A stretch of 64,000 bases of DNA from Verrucomicrobiales bacterium. GTDB taxonomy: Bacteria; Verrucomicrobiota; Verrucomicrobiia; Limisphaerales; CANJXF01. Shown piece after piece: positions 62,432 to 64,000 of the stretch; position 1 is the stretch's first letter, and the number at the start of each line of letters is the position of its first letter. A model generated the notes under the pieces. It was not told the origin of the DNA. It saw only the letters and a program-made list of their open reading frames with translations, and searched no databases. A program made the translations under genes and the position numbers. The stretch covers positions 1-64,000 of the forward strand of contig CANJXF010000012.1 of the NCBI GenBank assembly GCA_947478865.1. Direction: 5' to 3'.

Positions 62432-64000
62432 ATGCCAAAAAGCAAGAGCCAGTCGGAGGTTATTGCCAGCTTTCGTAAAGTTCACGAAGGTTATTACGAC
62501 TATTCTCTGGTTAGATATGCAGGTTCGAAATCAAAGGTTGATGTTTTGTGTCCTGTTCACGGTAAGTTTTCAATCACTCCCAATCACCATTGTCGAGGAG
62601 TAGGCTGCCCCGATTGTTGGTACGAAGCTCAACGGACGACAAAAGAAGAATTTATCGCTCGATCAAGACGGCATTTTGGTGACCGGTACGATTACTCGTT
62701 ATTTGATCAACTCCCTCCTTTTGGACAGAAGGTGCAAATACTCTGCCGCACACATCATGAAGTTTTTCATCAAGAGCCACGGAATCACATAAAAGGGCAA
62801 ACCGGATGTCCCAAATGCAAATCAATCAGGCTCGCGGGCACGCGGAATGCAAGAGGCACTATTAAAACTTGCGAAGAATTGTCTTCTTCCTTCGCCAAAC
62901 GCGCCAAGGAAATTCATGGCGACGCATACGATTACAGCGAGTTTCTCTATGTCAACGTGAACACGAAAGGGAAAATTATTTGTTCCTCGCATGGAGAATT
63001 TTCGCAGTCCCCCAGTAATCATTTGAAAACAAACAAGGGGAGCAAGTGCCCAGGTTGTATCCGAGACAAACGAAAGGCGAACACGTTCAGCGAAAAATGT
63101 GAAGCTTTGGGCGTGGATTATTGGCGGGCACTCAAACGACGTGAAGCCGGGCTTTCCGAAGAGAAAGTTTTTGAGAAAGGATATGTTCGGGGTTCTCGGC
63201 TGGTTATTGAGATAACCGTCTTTGGAGTCAAATATCCGAACCTTGAAGAAGCTGTCAGAATTCTGAAGCCACCCGGCACGTGCGCTACAATCCGACGCTG
63301 GATCACAAATGGCATGAAGCCCGAAGAGGCTTTTGAGCGCATTCCCAATCCGGGGTATGCAAACGGCATCATTTACCTGATTACTCACAAGGAGTCTGGA
63401 AAACAATATGTTGGATTGACGATCCAAATGTTAGAACGGCGGTGGCGATACCATATTGAGCAGGCATTGGGTGGGCACATTAAAGGCGCTGAATCTTTAC
63501 ATGCGGCACTCCGAAAATATGGACGCGATGCCTTTGATATTTGTCCAATTGATGAAGGCACAACAAAAAAGGGCCTCGAACAAAAAGAACGAGACTGGAT
63601 CAAGAAGCTCAGCACGCTGACGCCTCACGGATACAACATTTCCCCCGGCGGTGAATGCGGCGGTTCAGGCAGAAAACCGACATTCGTGGATGGAATCCGA
63701 TTTGAAAGCGTAAGGAAGGCAGTTGAATATGTCTCCAAAACCAGATGCATCACCTTAGAGGCTGCTCAAGGGAGAGTTCAGCACAATCGAATTGATGTTA
63801 AGACACCAGCAAAGCCGGGCGAGAGCTTGGTTAAAACGCAGGTTTATAAAACATGGAGCCGTATTGTTCATGGTGTCATTAATCCAAAATCAACGCGTGA
63901 ATATATTCCCGGCGTACGGCTTCACTCTCCTTGGCGAGAATTCGCAACATTTTTCAAAGACGTTGGGCATCCACCAACAAAGGGTATGGCGTTTACTCGA
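62432..64000 (+). CDS. Modular GIY-YIG nuclease with three zinc-ribbon repeats (3' end outside window)
   Basis: A frame open from ATG 62432 to the window edge (523 codons, no stop seen). Residues about 8-65, 72-130 and 146-210 are three copies of a module with (Y)DYS and C-x2-HG-x2-F, ending in GCP-x-C or KCPGC: YYDYSLVRYAG, RYDYSLFDQL, AYDYSEFLYV. This resembles DUF723-type zinc modules. Residues about 311-400 form a GIY-YIG nuclease (GIIYLITHKESGKQYVGLTI, then LEQKERDWIKKL, YNISPGGEC). Near residue 473 is KTWSRIVHGVINPKSTREYI then GVRLHSPWREFATFF, a motif common in phage homing proteins. Base composition is visibly richer in A/T than in nearby genes. Probably a mobile or phage-derived nuclease. 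Confidence 0.8.
   Translation, partial: MPKSKSQSEVIASFRKVHEGYYDYSLVRYAGSKSKVDVLCPVHGKFSITPNHHCRGVGCPDCWYEAQRTTKEEFIARSRRHFGDRYDYSLFDQLPPFGQKVQILCRTHHEVFHQEPRNHIKGQTGCPKCKSIRLAGTRNARGTIKTCEELSSSFAKRAKEIHGDAYDYSEFLYVNVNTKGKIICSSHGEFSQSPSNHLKTNKGSKCPGCIRDKRKANTFSEKCEALGVDYWRALKRREAGLSEEKVFEKGYVRGSRLVIEITVFGVKYPNLEEAVRILKPPGTCATIRRWITNGMKPEEAFERIPNPGYANGIIYLITHKESGKQYVGLTIQMLERRWRYHIEQALGGHIKGAESLHAALRKYGRDAFDICPIDEGTTKKGLEQKERDWIKKLSTLTPHGYNISPGGECGGSGRKPTFVDGIRFESVRKAVEYVSKTRCITLEAAQGRVQHNRIDVKTPAKPGESLVKTQVYKTWSRIVHGVINPKSTREYIPGVRLHSPWREFATFFKDVGHPPTKGMAFTR

Overview
The window looks like a chromosomal segment of a Verrucomicrobiota bacterium, probably near the Pedosphaera/Limisphaerales group (inferred from content; no search was run). 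Pointers are dispersed pseudopilin-like genes with an [16 protein letters not shown] leader and a C-terminal H-x9-DG signature, a PEP-CTERM beta-strand-repeat protein, a giant PVC-type cytochrome c/propeller dehydrogenase, several formylglycine sulfatases, a Ser/Thr kinase with an N-terminal zinc ribbon, and futalosine-pathway menaquinone genes.

Layout. 1-0.7 kb: tail of an IS4-family transposase abutting a 5'-truncated fabG-like gene, then an acyl carrier protein. 0.7-7.5 kb: typA (minus), two tandem SPFH membrane proteins with a small membrane protein, a zinc alcohol dehydrogenase, tRNA-Ser(CGA). 7.6-19.5 kb: a pseudopilin, a 1269-residue secreted repeat protein, an exported protein with three RidA domains on one chain, aroK-queG, tRNA-Val(GAC), a frameshifted PEP-CTERM protein, a Nudix-MFS pair, fabI. 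19.6-24.6 kb: a PhcB-like methyltransferase overlapping a membrane hybrid kinase whose 3' end is a broken fusion, then an MFS gene and a small unknown.

24.8-39.5 kb is an accessory, largely exported region. One minus-strand operon encodes a multicopper oxidase, an RND-type adaptor with a heavy-metal-binding domain (but no RND pump) and a sulfatase. A glycosidase-like gene follows. A second minus-strand operon encodes a YHYH-PEBP fusion, an atypical sulfatase, a purple-acid-phosphatase-like protein interrupted by an in-frame TAG, and the deleted remains of a propeller kinase and response regulator. Divergent from it is an intact OmpR-type response regulator and kinase pair; TCCTTAA-like boxes precede this pair and both operons.

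39.6-64 kb: a nucleotide-sugar epimerase, pseudopilins, a GntP permease behind a striking double dyad, an SDR, a Gfo/Idh/MocA oxidoreductase, miaB, a 1592-residue ceramidase/dehydrogenase/HEAT/cytochrome c fusion, a phosphoesterase, an HDAC-family enzyme, ubiX-mqnP, a protein with 19 tandem 32-residue repeats, a Ser/Thr kinase fused to a Wzz-like segment and cut off against a truncated DUF1338 gene, mqnE, a HigBA-like pair, and a modular GIY-YIG nuclease that runs off the window.

The most unusual global feature is the number of clean domain-truncating joints: about 0.14, 22.76, 31.98, 32.29 and 60.09 kb, plus a 1-base frameshift at 15.81 kb and a nonsense codon at 33.78 kb. They imply either ongoing gene decay by deletion or assembly errors; read mapping would separate the two. 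No CRISPR array, rRNA or prophage was seen. No intergenic stretch exceeds 300 bases; the largest, 41360-41654, holds the double dyad.
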